Below the pieces are notes generated by a model. It was not told the DNA's origin. It saw nothing but the letters and a program-made list of their open reading frames with translations, and made no database searches. A DNA stretch of 64,000 nt from Carnobacteriaceae bacterium zg-C25 (GTDB lineage Bacteria; Bacillota; Bacilli; Lactobacillales; Aerococcaceae), in assembly GCA_017945845.1 (NCBI GenBank), contig CP072828.1, forward strand, positions 1,358,408 through 1,422,407, read 5' to 3'. This document shows positions 1 to 8,295 of this stretch, piece by piece. Every line of letters begins with the position of its first letter. The first letter of the stretch is position 1. Both the position numbers and the translations under genes were made by a program.

Positions 1-1920
1 AAATGGTTAACGATTGCGATTTTAATTATTGCAGCCTTTATTTTTGCGATTGGTTTAGGACAAGGTCGTCCGGCAACAGCGATGTTATTAACTGCCATTT
101 CTATTGCCGTAGCCGCTATTCCAGAAGGATTACCTGCCATTACGACAATCATTTTAGCACTTGGAACACGTACAATGGCAGACAAAAACGCATTGGTGCG
201 TAAATTACCTGCCGTTGAAACGTTAGGTGGTACTGAAATTATTTGTTCAGACAAAACAGGAACATTAACGTTAAACAAAATGACGGTTGAAAAAGTGTTT
301 TACAACAACACATTATTTGACGCCAGCGAAACTATTGCTTTAGATTTACCATTATTAGAATCAATCGTTTTAGCAAACGATACAAAATTCAACGCAACGG
401 GCGAATTGATTGGGGATCCAACAGAAACAGCGATGGTCAAATTTGCTTTAGATAAAGCGATGGACGTTACGGCATTAAACACACGTTTACCACGTGTTGC
501 GGAAGTGCCATTTGACTCTGATCGTAAATTAATGTCTACCATTCATCAATTGGATAACGGCAAATATTTTGTTGCGGTTAAAGGTGCGCCTGATCAATTA
601 TTAAACCGTGCCACACAAGTGAATAACAATGGACAAGTGAGTGCATTAAACGATGCGTCACGCACAGAAATTTTAAGTTACAACTCTACAATGGCAAAAC
701 AAGCGTTACGTGTTCTTGCCGGTGCTTATAAAATTATCGATACTATCCCATCTGTAGTGGATACAAACACAATCGAAAACGACTTAATCTTTGCTGGATT
801 AGTGGGAATGATTGACCCTGAGCGTCAAGAAGCGGGCGAAGCGATTGCGGTGGCGAAAAAAGCGGGTATTCGTACAATTATGATTACGGGAGACCATCGC
901 GACACTGCCGAAGCGATCGCAAAACGTTTAGGTATCATTGAAGAGGGTCAAGATCACGCCGTATTAACGGGTGCTGAATTAGATAACTTATCCGACGACG
1001 CCTTACGTCAACAAGTTGAACAATATAGCGTGTACGCACGTGTGTCTCCAGAACATAAAGTGCGTATCGTGAAAGCATGGCAATCACACAATAAAGTGGT
1101 TGCGATGACGGGAGACGGTGTCAACGATGCACCTTCATTAAAAGCGGCTGATATTGGTATCGGTATGGGAATTACGGGTACCGAAGTATCTAAAGGTGCT
1201 TCAGATATGGTTTTAGCCGACGACAACTTCAAAACGATTGTTGATGCGGTTAAAGAAGGTCGTAAAGTATTCGCAAACATTCAAAAAGCCGTTCAATACT
1301 TATTATCGGCTAACTTGGGTGAAGTGGTTACACTGTTCGTTGCGACAATGGTAGGTTGGACGATTTTAGAGCCAATCCATATTTTATGGATTAACTTAGT
1401 GACTGACGTATTCCCAGCGATTGCACTTGGTTTAGAAGATACCGAAAAAGGTATTATGAACATGAAGCCTCGTGGTAAACGTTCAAACTTCTTATCAAAC
1501 GGTGTATTAGAAAGCATTATTTACCAAGGTTTACTTGAAGCTGGTTTAACGTTAGGCGTTTACTGGTTTGCTTTACACGCTTATGGTGTAGATGCGTCTG
1601 GTAAATCATTAGCGGCGGAAACAATGGCATTTGCAACGCTTGGTTTAATCCAATTGTTCCACGCATTTAACGTGAAATACGTTTCTGCTTCATTATTCAC
1701 TGAAAAACCATTCGCAAATAAATGGTTTAACATTGCAGTATGTGCTTCAGCAGCAATGTTAGTGGGTGTTATTTTAATCCCAGGTATTAATACATTCTTT
1801 AGCTCTGCATTATTAAATGCTGAACAATGGTTAGTCGTGTTAGGCTTCTCATTTGCGATTATCCCTATTGTTGAAGTATGTAAAATTATTTTCCGTGCTT
1901 TTACAAAAAATAAAGCGTAA
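1..1920 (+). CDS. Cation-transporting P-type ATPase, Ca2+ type (5' partial)
   Basis: The frame is open from base 1, so the N-terminal part lies outside the window; 639 residues and the true C-terminus are present. It is a P2-type ATPase that pumps Ca2+ across the membrane using ATP. Visible motifs are PEGLP in membrane segment M4, the phosphorylation site DKTGTLT, TGDGVNDAPSLK in the P-domain hinge, SANLGEVV in M5 and NLVTD in M6. The Glu of PEGLP, the Asn and Glu of M5 and the Asn/Asp of NLVTD match the Ca2+ ligands of SERCA-like pumps, which favours Ca2+ over Na+/K+ or Mg2+. Several hydrophobic C-terminal segments (M5-M10) follow. A strong hairpin terminator lies about 30 bases after the stop. 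Confidence 0.93.
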   Translation, partial: KWLTIAILIIAAFIFAIGLGQGRPATAMLLTAISIAVAAIPEGLPAITTIILALGTRTMADKNALVRKLPAVETLGGTEIICSDKTGTLTLNKMTVEKVFYNNTLFDASETIALDLPLLESIVLANDTKFNATGELIGDPTETAMVKFALDKAMDVTALNTRLPRVAEVPFDSDRKLMSTIHQLDNGKYFVAVKGAPDQLLNRATQVNNNGQVSALNDASRTEILSYNSTMAKQALRVLAGAYKIIDTIPSVVDTNTIENDLIFAGLVGMIDPERQEAGEAIAVAKKAGIRTIMITGDHRDTAEAIAKRLGIIEEGQDHAVLTGAELDNLSDDALRQQVEQYSVYARVSPEHKVRIVKAWQSHNKVVAMTGDGVNDAPSLKAADIGIGMGITGTEVSKGASDMVLADDNFKTIVDAVKEGRKVFANIQKAVQYLLSANLGEVVTLFVATMVGWTILEPIHILWINLVTDVFPAIALGLEDTEKGIMNMKPRGKRSNFLSNGVLESIIYQGLLEAGLTLGVYWFALHAYGVDASGKSLAAETMAFATLGLIQLFHAFNVKYVSASLFTEKPFANKWFNIAVCASAAMLVGVILIPGINTFFSSALLNAEQWLVVLGFSFAIIPIVEVCKIIFRAFTKNKA

Positions 1921-1951
1921 CGTAAACATGGCGAACCAAGCGGTTCGTATA

Positions 1952-1986
1952 GACTGTTGACAAATAAACTGTCAACAGTCTTTTTT
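1952..1986 (+). terminator. Hairpin terminator of the P-type ATPase (GACTGTTGAC family copy 1)
   Basis: GACTGTTGAC and GTCAACAGTC form a perfect 10-bp stem around a 9-base loop, followed by six T. The same stem recurs at 17240, 56088 and 61585, so it belongs to a dispersed hairpin family. Confidence 0.85.
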
Positions 1987-2094
1987 CGTACCAGACGTTC
2001 AGTTGTACATCTTACGCGATGTACACGATACATCGCTCGTTGTCTACTACGTGCGAGAACGAAACCGTTCGTACCACACACAACATCTGATATG
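1987..2094 (+). repeat. Branched-stem intergenic repeat element, copy 1
   Basis: About 105 bases directly after the terminator match the reverse complement of 55977-56081 over most of their length. Both copies contain the hairpin GCGATGTA-CACGA-TACATCGC and the block CTACTACGTGCGAGAACGAA. In this copy the outer inverted repeat (from CGTACCAGACGTT to AACATCTGATATG) is degenerate; in copy 2 it is perfect. A reading frame crosses the element but looks like an artefact of the hairpins. Confidence 0.75.
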
Positions 2095-2199
2095 ATAAAC
2101 ATCCAATACAATCAAGCGGTTCGTCAGTTTTTTATTTTTTCTTTTTTCATTTAAAGTGGTGTATAATGAAATAGATTTATAATGAAAGGGGATATTGCT

Positions 2200-2724
2200 A
2201 TGAAAAAATCAACTATTTTATTGTTTGGGGCTTGTTTGTTATGCGGGTGCAGTACCACCACAACACAACAAACCAATGCAACAACTAAACCAGCGCCTCA
2301 AACGGCATCATCAACTCAAAAAGCAACAGAAACAACTACACAAATGACGACGACCATGACAACCGTCAAAGCATCACAAAAGAAAATGGATATTGACGCG
2401 ATTGCTAAAGGCGATTTTAGTAGTGTTGTCGGAACGTGGCGCAATAAAGCCGGATATGAACTGACATTTGACAAAAATGGTCTTGTGGGCGGTTCGCTAA
2501 GACTCGGAGATATTACCAAAACAGATAAGATTACTTACGCACAGGCTATTTCTAGTGCTGGACCGGGATTCATTCTCAATTTCATTCCAAGCGGAACAAG
2601 CATACCCGACGATCTATTTTATGAAGGTAACGACACAACAGATATGACACGCGACCGCATGTTCGGTGCACAAGCAAAAATTAGCGGCAAAACACTTGAT
2701 CCCTACTATCGCGTAAATGAATAG
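2200..2724 (+). CDS. Secreted lipoprotein with C-terminal DUF6287-like domain
   Basis: A 174-residue lipoprotein. A hydrophobic signal ends in the lipobox LCGC, so the Cys should be lipidated and the protein held on the outer face of the membrane. Then comes a Thr/Gln/Ser/Ala-rich linker of about 45 residues and a globular part beginning MDIDAIAKGDFSSVVGTWRN, which resembles the DUF6287 domain of streptococcal lipoproteins (recognised by eye). The in-frame ATG at 2182 is rejected because AAAGGGG at 2186-2192 is a good ribosome site for the ATG at 2200. A GNAT gene starts 12 bases downstream, so the two are probably cotranscribed. Function unknown. Confidence 0.8.
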   Translation: MKKSTILLFGACLLCGCSTTTTQQTNATTKPAPQTASSTQKATETTTQMTTTMTTVKASQKKMDIDAIAKGDFSSVVGTWRNKAGYELTFDKNGLVGGSLRLGDITKTDKITYAQAISSAGPGFILNFIPSGTSIPDDLFYEGNDTTDMTRDRMFGAQAKISGKTLDPYYRVNE

Positions 2725-2736
2725 TTAGGAGACATA

Positions 2737-3270
2737 ATGGATATTACACTAAAACCTATTGAAACCACCGATGACATTTATCGATTATGGCAAATTGGAT
2801 TTTCTACGGAAAATCCCGAGTGGTCAAAATTTAACGGTCCTTATTTTAACGATTACTTTGCTTTTAGTTTTGAGGACTTCCAAAAAGAACGCCCATTCTA
2901 TAAAAACACAAAAGATAACTGGGGTATTTACGTCGATGAATTATTAGTCGGCGCAGTCTCACGCTATTGGATAGATAAAAATACGCGTTGGCTAGAAATC
3001 GGCATCGTCATCTATGACGAAAATTATTGGTCAATGGGTATCGGAACACACGCACTCCAACAATGGATTTCAAAAACGTTTGATGATTATTCAGAAATTG
3101 AGCATATTGGTTTAACAACATGGTCTGGAAATCCGGGCATGATGCGCGCCAGCGTAAAATTAGGTCTACGCCAAGAAGCCAATATTCCAAAAGTTCGTTT
3201 TTGGCAAGGCGTTTATTATGACAGCGTCAAATACGGTATTACGCGTGACGAATGGTACGCCAACAACTAG
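2737..3270 (+). CDS. GNAT family N-acetyltransferase (RimJ/RimL-like)
   Basis: A 177-residue protein of the acetyl-CoA-dependent GNAT fold. It opens MDITLKPIETTDDIYRLWQI, typical of the RimJ/RimL branch. Motif A is visible as NYWSMGIGTHAL (the Q/RxxGxG/A-like acetyl-CoA loop), and the later segment with NPGMMRASVKLGL is the usual second half. The ribosome site TAGGAG sits upstream of the ATG. It follows the lipoprotein gene by 12 bases and ends in a strong terminator, so the two form one unit. The acceptor (protein N-terminus, antibiotic or small amine) cannot be told from sequence. Confidence 0.85.
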   Translation: MDITLKPIETTDDIYRLWQIGFSTENPEWSKFNGPYFNDYFAFSFEDFQKERPFYKNTKDNWGIYVDELLVGAVSRYWIDKNTRWLEIGIVIYDENYWSMGIGTHALQQWISKTFDDYSEIEHIGLTTWSGNPGMMRASVKLGLRQEANIPKVRFWQGVYYDSVKYGITRDEWYANN

Positions 3271-3286
3271 ATGACATAGAAAAACC

Positions 3287-3329
3287 GCAAGTTCAATACG
3301 TGCGTTATTTATTGAACTTGCGTTTTTTT
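3287..3329 (+). terminator. Terminator after the GNAT gene
   Basis: GCAAGTTCAAT (3287-3297) pairs perfectly with ATTGAACTTGC (3311-3321) and is followed by seven T. The preceding TGACATAGAA (3272-3281) also occurs in the repeat blocks near 8225, 18718 and 55861. Confidence 0.85.
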
Positions 3330-3430
3330 GTTATTGTATCATTCAATGAATGACATTACACAAATCATAAATTATAATCACGTGGTTAAACCCATTTGAA
3401 AACCAATACATTATCAAGAGGTCAAGGATT

Positions 3431-3940
3431 TTGAAAAAATTCATATCTAAATTATCTATCGTCATATTAGTTTTGTTTGGCATATCAATGCATTGTTTAT
3501 TGAACTTAAAATCACATTCAGTTTATTACGCCAAGCATATGCCAAGAGGAGAAGGTCAGAAACCGGAATTGATTATGTTAATTGATAATTTGTACTGGAT
3601 ATATACACCGGATATAGAAGGGATAAAGTATAATTTTGATGGAACAAATACTTTTAAAAATTTAGATGGTAGTAAAAGATTCGGCAATATCTACTCGGAT
3701 GAAACGGAGTATAGTTACGCTGACGGGACTGATGTTTCGTATAGGTTCAATAGAAAATTTGAATTAATTCATGTTACGAATGTTAGAAAGATGGAAATAC
3801 TTGATGTTAGTTCAGTAGATAAAAATAAAGTTATAGAAGAGATAGAACAGTTTGTAAAACCCGTGATAGAACAACAAACCGAACCCATGATTAATTTACA
3901 ATGGTTGTTTAACTTACTTTATCAAGATGAATTTAAATAG
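3431..3940 (+). CDS. Secreted or membrane-anchored protein of unknown function
   Basis: A 169-residue protein that I do not recognise. It starts at TTG with AGAGG nine bases upstream. The first ~27 residues (KKFISKLSIVILVLFGISM) form a signal peptide or single N-terminal anchor; there is a Cys at the end of the hydrophobic stretch but no good lipobox. The remainder is soluble, Tyr/Asp-rich and probably beta-rich, and ends in a short amphipathic helix. Base composition is more A+T-rich than in the neighbouring genes, which suggests acquisition. It stands alone between two terminator-like hairpins. Confidence 0.6.
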   Translation: MKKFISKLSIVILVLFGISMHCLLNLKSHSVYYAKHMPRGEGQKPELIMLIDNLYWIYTPDIEGIKYNFDGTNTFKNLDGSKRFGNIYSDETEYSYADGTDVSYRFNRKFELIHVTNVRKMEILDVSSVDKNKVIEEIEQFVKPVIEQQTEPMINLQWLFNLLYQDEFK

Positions 3941-3988
3941 TTTCTCAACAAAACCTATCTAGGCAGATTTTTAGTGATGATATCATTT

Positions 3989-4018
3989 TAGGGTTGATGG
4001 CATAAGCCATCAACCCTA
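3989..4018. repeat. GGGTTGACGGC-type palindromic repeat, copy 1 (terminator-like)
   Basis: TAGGGTTGATGG and CCATCAACCCTA form a perfect 12-bp stem with loop CATAAG, preceded by TATCATTTT. It lies between convergent genes (orphan + and ABC exporter -), so it may terminate both. Sister copies are at 14726, 18506, 18585, 48284, 55785 and 61506. Confidence 0.8.
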
Positions 4019-4031
4019 TTTGACAAACAAT

Positions 4032-5762
4032 TTAGTTTTCTTCAAATTGACTATTGTAAAGGTCTGCATAAAATCCGTTTAAAGCTAATAAACTATCATG
4101 CGTTCCTTTTTCCACGATATTTCCGTCTTTCATTACTAAAATGACATCTGCATTTTGTATCGTTGATAAACGGTGCGCAATAACAAACGATGTTCGTCCT
4201 TTCATCAACGTATCCATTGCTTCTTGAATTAAACGTTCTGTCCGCGTATCTACCGAACTCGTTGCTTCGTCTAAAATCAATAACGGCGCGTCTTTTAACA
4301 ACGCACGTGCAATGGTCATCAATTGTTTTTGGCCTTGTGATAAACTCGTATTGTCATTTAATACGGTATCGTATCCATGTGGCAACGTTTTAATGAAATG
4401 ATGCACACCAACCGCTTTTGTTGCCGCAATCATTTGTTGTTCGCTAATATGGTCTAAATTGTACACCAAGTTTTCACGAATCGTACCTTCAAATAACCAT
4501 GTATCTTGTAATACCATACCGAACGCATCGTGGACTGTTTCGCGAGACAATTGGCTAATATCTACGCCATCAATCTTAATTGCGCCACTATTCACTTCAT
4601 AAAATTTCATCAACAAATTCACAATTGTTGTTTTACCAGCACCTGTTGGCCCAACAATCGCCACTTTTTGCCCACTTTTAATGTCCGCACTAAATGATTT
4701 AATAATCGGTTGATCTTCATAATATCCAAAATGAACATCTTCAAATGCAACAGACCCTTTTGGTACCCATTCTGTTTGCAAATGTGTTTCGTCAAGCATT
4801 TCTTCTTCATTTAAAAATTCAATGACACGTTTTAACGCTGCAGACGCTTGCTGTAAATTGGTTGCACCTTGCGCGACTTGTCCGAGCGGATTTGTAAATT
4901 GACGAACATAAATCATAAATGCCACAATGACACCAATTGTTGTATGCCCTTCTAACACTTGCACTGCACCAAACACACATACGGCAACATACCCGAAGTT
5001 ACCAATAAATCCCATCATTGGCATCATTAAGCCGGAAATAAATTGTGATTTCCACGATGATTGGTATAGCGCTTCATTCAACACATTAAATTGTGTTTTT
5101 GCCTGCTCTTTCCCATTGTAGCTATATACAATGTGGTGGCCGGTATACATTTCTTCAACATGCCCGTTAATCAAAGCAATATTGCTTTGTTGTTGTGTGA
5201 AATATTTTTGAGATAGTTTAATCAACACGACCATCAAACCAAATCCGATAAATACAGACGCCACCGATACACCTGTTAAGGCGACGCTTGTCGTTAGCAT
5301 CATGTACACCGTTCCGATTAATAAAATGACGGACGAAATCAGCGAACCTAAGCTTTGAGAAAGTGATTGACTTACCGTATCCACATCGTTCGTCACACGA
5401 GATAACACATCCCCTTGTGCGTGTTGGTCAAAATAATTCAGTGGTAATCGATTAATTTTAGTGACAATGCGTGTACGTAAACGTTGAGAAAAACGTTGCA
5501 TCACAGAGCTGACGATAATATTTTGAGCATAACCGAGTACACCGCTAATTAAATAGAGTGTTAATACCCCTGTAGCAACGGCTTGCAATTCAGTCATTTC
5601 AATTGACGTCATGATGCCTTTTGTGATGATATTGGTCATCTCTTTAATTTTATCTGGCCCAATGACTGTAATCACATTGGCAATACTCATCATCCCTAAC
5701 GCCACAACTAATGGCAAAACTAAACCGGATGTTAATTTTTTTAATGATACTTGATTATCCAC
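4032..5762 (-). CDS. ABC exporter half-transporter, subunit with the catalytic Walker B Glu
   Basis: A 576-residue half-transporter: six membrane helices (~1-310), then an ATPase domain. Walker A is GPTGAGKTT, Walker B LLILDEATSS with the catalytic Glu, and the signature is LSQGQ instead of LSGGQ. The partner encoded upstream has the reverse pattern, as expected for a heterodimeric type IV (multidrug-type) exporter with one consensus and one degenerate ATP site. The start is GTG, in an 8-base overlap (GTGGATAA) with the upstream stop, with AGGAGG nine bases before it, implying coupled translation. Operon order is marR, partner, this gene. Likely substrate is a drug, lipid or peptide. Confidence 0.9.
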   Translation of the reverse strand: MDNQVSLKKLTSGLVLPLVVALGMMSIANVITVIGPDKIKEMTNIITKGIMTSIEMTELQAVATGVLTLYLISGVLGYAQNIIVSSVMQRFSQRLRTRIVTKINRLPLNYFDQHAQGDVLSRVTNDVDTVSQSLSQSLGSLISSVILLIGTVYMMLTTSVALTGVSVASVFIGFGLMVVLIKLSQKYFTQQQSNIALINGHVEEMYTGHHIVYSYNGKEQAKTQFNVLNEALYQSSWKSQFISGLMMPMMGFIGNFGYVAVCVFGAVQVLEGHTTIGVIVAFMIYVRQFTNPLGQVAQGATNLQQASAALKRVIEFLNEEEMLDETHLQTEWVPKGSVAFEDVHFGYYEDQPIIKSFSADIKSGQKVAIVGPTGAGKTTIVNLLMKFYEVNSGAIKIDGVDISQLSRETVHDAFGMVLQDTWLFEGTIRENLVYNLDHISEQQMIAATKAVGVHHFIKTLPHGYDTVLNDNTSLSQGQKQLMTIARALLKDAPLLILDEATSSVDTRTERLIQEAMDTLMKGRTSFVIAHRLSTIQNADVILVMKDGNIVEKGTHDSLLALNGFYADLYNSQFEEN

Positions 5763-7518
5763 GGCTTAATTCCTCCTTCGATAATTGTGAGTAAGCAATT
5801 TCTTGATAAACTGCATTTGTTTCTAACAATTCTTTATGTGTCCCTTGTCCCACAACTTTTCCTTCATCTAGTACGACAATTAAATCAGCATCCATAATCG
5901 TGCTAATGCGCTGTGCCACAATTAATTTTGTTATGCCTTGTGTTTCTTTTGCTAATTGCGCGCGTAATACACGATCTGTTTTGTAATCTAACGCCGAGAA
6001 TGAATCATCAAATATGATGATATCTCCTTTACGAGCCAAAGCGCGTGCAATCGTTAAACGCTGACGTTGCCCACCCGAAAAATTCGTTCCGTTTTGAGCG
6101 ACCGCGCTTTCCAAGCCGTCTTCTTTTTCTTGGACAAACGGCAATGCTTGCGCGAGTGACAACGCTCTTTCTTTATCTTGTGTGTGAAGTGGTGTTGCAC
6201 TGCTATCACCAAACATTAAGTTACTATCAATTGTCCCACTGAATAAAATAGCTTTTTGTGGAATGTAAGAGACAATATTATTTAGTGTCTCATGCGTGTA
6301 ATTGGCAATCGGTTCATGATTAATTAAAATTTCTCCTTCGGTTACATCAAAAAAGCGCGCAATTAAATTGACTAATGTACTTTTCCCACTACCTGTTGAA
6401 CCAATAAAGGCAGCAGTTTGACCCGCTTTTACTTCAAAGCTAACGTTGTCTAACACTTTTTCAGCATCATCTGCATACGCAAAAGATACATTTTTAAAGA
6501 TGACACTACCTTTATCGTTTGCCGCACTTTCGACTAACTCACCAAACTGTAAACGACTTGGTTCATCCAATACTTCGTTAATTCGACGAGCGGATACTAA
6601 CGCACGTGGCAAGATAAAGAAAATCACCATCATCATCATAAAACCAAAGATCACTTGCATGGCGTATGACGAGAAGACAATCATATCGGTAAATAATGTT
6701 AAGCGATCTAGTAATTGCGCTTCATTGATTAAAATTGCTCCAATCCAATAAATACCTAAAGTTAATCCACCCATCAATAATGTCATCACAGGACTCATGA
6801 TGGCCATCAATCTTTGCATGTATAAATTTAAATCGGTTAATTGTGTATTCACTGCTTCAAATTTATTTTCTTCATAGCGTTCTGCGTTGTAGGCACGCAC
6901 AACACGCACCCCCGTCAACATCGCACGTAAAGACGCATTGAGTTTATCGGTAAGTGTTTGTGCAATACGTTGTTTCGGAAAAGCAAAAATGAGTAAGACC
7001 GTCAAAACACTTACAATAAGCAAGACGGCACCAGATGTTAATAATAACCACGCCTGATTTTTATCGGCAATTTTACTCATTGCCCAAACCGCCATAACCG
7101 GCCCTTTGACAACGACTTGTAATCCCATCGCAATCAACATTGTAATTTGCGTAATGTCATTGGTTGTACGCGTTAAAAGACTGGATACGGAAAATTCATT
7201 CACTTGTGCCGGAGATAAATCGATGACTTTCTCAAACACATTTTGGCGTAAACGTGTTGAAAAACTAGCAGCAACACGCGCTGCTGAAAAACCAATAAAC
7301 ACACTAACAGCTAAACTAGCTAAAGATAAACTCAACATTGATAACCCCGGTGTCAAAATATCCGACACACTACTATTTGGCGTTTGTAAAACGGTTGTGA
7401 TTTCGGACATAAATTCTGGAATTTTCAAATCTAAAAATACTTGAACGAAGACAAAAACTGTAGCACTTAAAATCCAGCCTACCTCTTTGCCATTTAATCG
7501 TTTAATCAATTTAATCAT
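5755..7518 (-). CDS. ABC exporter half-transporter, subunit with the degenerate ATP site
   Basis: A 587-residue half-transporter with six N-terminal membrane helices and a C-terminal ATPase. Walker A is GSTGSGKST and the signature NFSGGQRQR is canonical, but Walker B reads IIIFDDSFSALD, with Asp where the catalytic Glu should be. This is the typical degenerate half of a heterodimeric exporter, complementing the downstream gene. The start is the ATG at 7518 (IKLIKRLNGKE follows), preceded by AGGAGG and overlapping the marR stop by 8 bases; longer upstream frames lack a ribosome site. Expression is probably controlled by the MarR protein encoded first in the operon. Confidence 0.9.
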   Translation of the reverse strand: MIKLIKRLNGKEVGWILSATVFVFVQVFLDLKIPEFMSEITTVLQTPNSSVSDILTPGLSMLSLSLASLAVSVFIGFSAARVAASFSTRLRQNVFEKVIDLSPAQVNEFSVSSLLTRTTNDITQITMLIAMGLQVVVKGPVMAVWAMSKIADKNQAWLLLTSGAVLLIVSVLTVLLIFAFPKQRIAQTLTDKLNASLRAMLTGVRVVRAYNAERYEENKFEAVNTQLTDLNLYMQRLMAIMSPVMTLLMGGLTLGIYWIGAILINEAQLLDRLTLFTDMIVFSSYAMQVIFGFMMMMVIFFILPRALVSARRINEVLDEPSRLQFGELVESAANDKGSVIFKNVSFAYADDAEKVLDNVSFEVKAGQTAAFIGSTGSGKSTLVNLIARFFDVTEGEILINHEPIANYTHETLNNIVSYIPQKAILFSGTIDSNLMFGDSSATPLHTQDKERALSLAQALPFVQEKEDGLESAVAQNGTNFSGGQRQRLTIARALARKGDIIIFDDSFSALDYKTDRVLRAQLAKETQGITKLIVAQRISTIMDADLIVVLDEGKVVGQGTHKELLETNAVYQEIAYSQLSKEELSRG

Positions 7519-7963
7519 GTTGTTCCTCCTGTAAATTCTTTGAAATTTGTTTAAAGACTGCAACAACACAGTCTAAATCTTTCTTATCAATATTCGCAAA
7601 AACGGTTTCATGTAAAATGTTTCGAAACTCTTTTAACCGATTGTATTTTTGATACCCTAACTCGCTCAAACGAATACACTGTTTGCGCTTGTCTGTAGGG
7701 TGCTGCTCCAAGCGAATAAATTGATTTTTTTCCATTCGTTTAATTAAACGACTCGCCACTGATTTTTCAATGTGTAAATGTTCTTCAATATGCTTTTGAT
7801 AAATGACTTGCGATTGTTGTTCAAATAAATAGCACACGACTTCGCCTTGCGGACCATCTAAATGATCCAACTCTAATCGAATGGCTTCTTTTTTACAAAA
7901 ATCATCTATTTGTTTAATAATATTTTTAAAATCTGGATGTTTATTTTCTCTTTTAGTTGTCAT
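7511..7963 (-). CDS. MarR family transcriptional regulator
   Basis: A protein of about 150 residues with a winged helix-turn-helix: IEKSVASRLIKRMEKNQFI is the recognition region, and HPTDKRKQCIRLSELG is the wing (the DxR of MarR proteins). It is first in an operon with two ABC half-transporters, so it most likely represses that exporter and releases on binding an exported compound. The start is uncertain: in-frame ATGs at 7987, 7972 and 7963 all lack a clear ribosome site; 7963 gives the usual MarR length. A perfect palindrome at 8005-8021 just upstream is the likely operator. Confidence 0.85.
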   Translation of the reverse strand: MTTKRENKHPDFKNIIKQIDDFCKKEAIRLELDHLDGPQGEVVCYLFEQQSQVIYQKHIEEHLHIEKSVASRLIKRMEKNQFIRLEQHPTDKRKQCIRLSELGYQKYNRLKEFRNILHETVFANIDKKDLDCVVAVFKQISKNLQEEQHD

Positions 7964-8004
7964 AGCAACCATTTTAAATGATGGCATTCAAAAAAGCAAT
8001 AGGT

Positions 8005-8021
8005 TTTGAAAAATTTTCAAA
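8005..8021. promoter_or_regulatory. Palindromic operator candidate of the marR-ABC operon
   Basis: TTTGAAAA, one central A, then TTTTCAAA: a perfect 8-bp inverted repeat lying 18-58 bases upstream of the candidate marR starts. Size and symmetry suit a MarR dimer. Binding by this MarR is inferred. Confidence 0.5.
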
Positions 8022-8155
8022 TTAATTTACCGTAATTTTCATGGCATTTCCATTTCGCATTTGAAATACACCACCTATTAGACAAACAAAAAACACCCGT
8101 TCTATCATTTAAGCGCTAGAATCTTAGTGATTCATCACTTTTTTAAAAACAAGAA

Positions 8156-8190
8156 AACCGACAACGAAGCAAACGCCTCGTTATCGGTTG
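8156..8190 (-). terminator. Terminator of the adc-Pht operon
   Basis: Read on the minus strand, AACCGATAACGA pairs with TCGTTGTCGGTT (one mismatch) around a ~10-base loop and is followed by a T-rich tail. It lies about 105 bases after the stop of the histidine-triad gene. Confidence 0.6.
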
Positions 8191-8235
8191 ATAAAGTTAT
8201 TTAATTTTAGCCGCCAACACGAGTTGACATAGAAT
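8178..8235. repeat. TCGTTATCGGTT...TTGACATAGAA repeat, copy 1
   Basis: CCTCGTTATCGGTTGATAAA, then a TTTAATTTT/GCCAACAC core and TTGACATAGAA. The same series of blocks occurs at 18668-18732; only the last block is left at 55852-55870. Confidence 0.65.
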
Positions 8236-8295
8236 CAATTTTCTCTACTTTCATCATATACTGACCTTTGTGTCACCCGTCACTGACTTCATGTT

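Larger units (their letters stand above)
8022..8295. other. Spacer between marR and the zinc operon
   Basis: No gene seen. It holds a small AGTGAT-TC-ATCACT palindrome followed by T (8126-8144), the hairpin that ends the zinc operon (8156-8190), and a repeat block (8178-8235) shared with 18668-18732. Nothing recognised at 8022-8120. Confidence 0.6.

Noticed and set aside
1957..2154. 65-codon plus-strand ORF after the ATPase
   Set aside because: It starts inside the terminator hairpin and runs through the branched repeat; no ribosome site and an Arg/Thr-rich composition caused by the repeats.
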